64,000 nucleotides of DNA, taken from positions 5,456,001 to 5,520,000 of the forward strand of contig OY762824.1 of assembly GCA_963666465.1 (NCBI GenBank), written 5' to 3'. Source of the DNA: VXYL01 sp963666465 (GTDB taxonomy: Bacteria; Pseudomonadota; Gammaproteobacteria; Pseudomonadales; Azotimanducaceae). The notes beneath the pieces were generated by a model. That model was not told the DNA's origin, searched no databases, and was given only the letters and a program-made list of their open reading frames with translations. The position numbers were made by a program, and so were the translations under genes. Shown in pieces: positions 62,427 through 64,000 of the stretch (position 1 is its first letter; every line of letters begins with the position of its first letter).

Positions 62427-64000
<1,574 letters not shown>

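Overview
The window is about 65% GC and looks like the chromosome of a gammaproteobacterium that has collected many insertion sequences. The order rplM-rpsI-petA-petB-petC-sspA-sspB (47.0-52.0 kb), a PEP carboxylase, RecQ and a YegD-type Hsp70 fit that group. No rRNA or tRNA gene was recognised, so the species cannot be named.

Layout. 0.1-4.2 kb: a defective IS1634-type transposase, IS debris and an Nramp-related transporter. 4.25-12.06 kb: a compact type I-G (formerly I-U) CRISPR effector operon (small ORF, cas3, Cas3-extension gene, csb1, csb2) with no cas1, cas2 or cas4 and no array in view. Its csb2 product is much longer than usual because a phosphoribosyltransferase-like domain sits between the two RAMP halves; this is the main candidate novelty. 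12.1-16.0 kb: a broken NHL-repeat gene, a CaiB-type CoA transferase, a zinc dehydrogenase and an SPFH/band-7 protein. 16.0-19.3 kb: an 88-bp tandem repeat, an IS110 scrap and a complete ISAs1 element whose transposase carries a DruA-like (DUF4338) N-terminal domain. 19.4-20.4 kb: two lipoproteins. 20.5-28.5 kb: a minus-strand, overlapping PHP-SMC ATPase / AlbA_2-HATPase / HEPN-like gene set, which is a candidate defence module, followed by decayed DUF1156 methylase and S9 peptidase genes. 28.5-31.8 kb: a frameshifted IS1182, an ABC ATPase whose stop codon lies in the IS boundary, and a NUDIX gene.

31.9-41.4 kb is a clean lipid-modification locus: desaturase, flavin amine oxidase, DUF1365 protein, Cfa-type synthase, second methyltransferase and a histidine kinase on the plus strand. 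Facing it are a DUF1295 protein, an acyltransferase and a response regulator. Most junctions overlap by a few bases. 41.7-46.8 kb is accessory debris (ISAzo13, integrase, AAA ATPase, ISKra4 and IS1380 fragments) around a DUF6883/DUF4926 gene pair.

47.0-52.0 kb holds ribosomal proteins L13 and S9, the three bc1-complex subunits and the SspA/SspB stress and proteolysis factors. 52.3-54.3 kb is an end-to-end chain of four repeat elements that meet at CTAG tetranucleotides. 54.4-64.0 kb holds a second CaiB-type transferase, an Hsp70 paralogue with an NTF2-like partner, a CoA-type NUDIX hydrolase, a hotdog thioesterase, PEP carboxylase and a RecQ helicase cut by the window end. Short CTAG-bounded repeats related to those at 52-54 kb recur at 19, 31, 55 and 58-59 kb.

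All family names come from recognising sequence motifs by eye. No database search was run.
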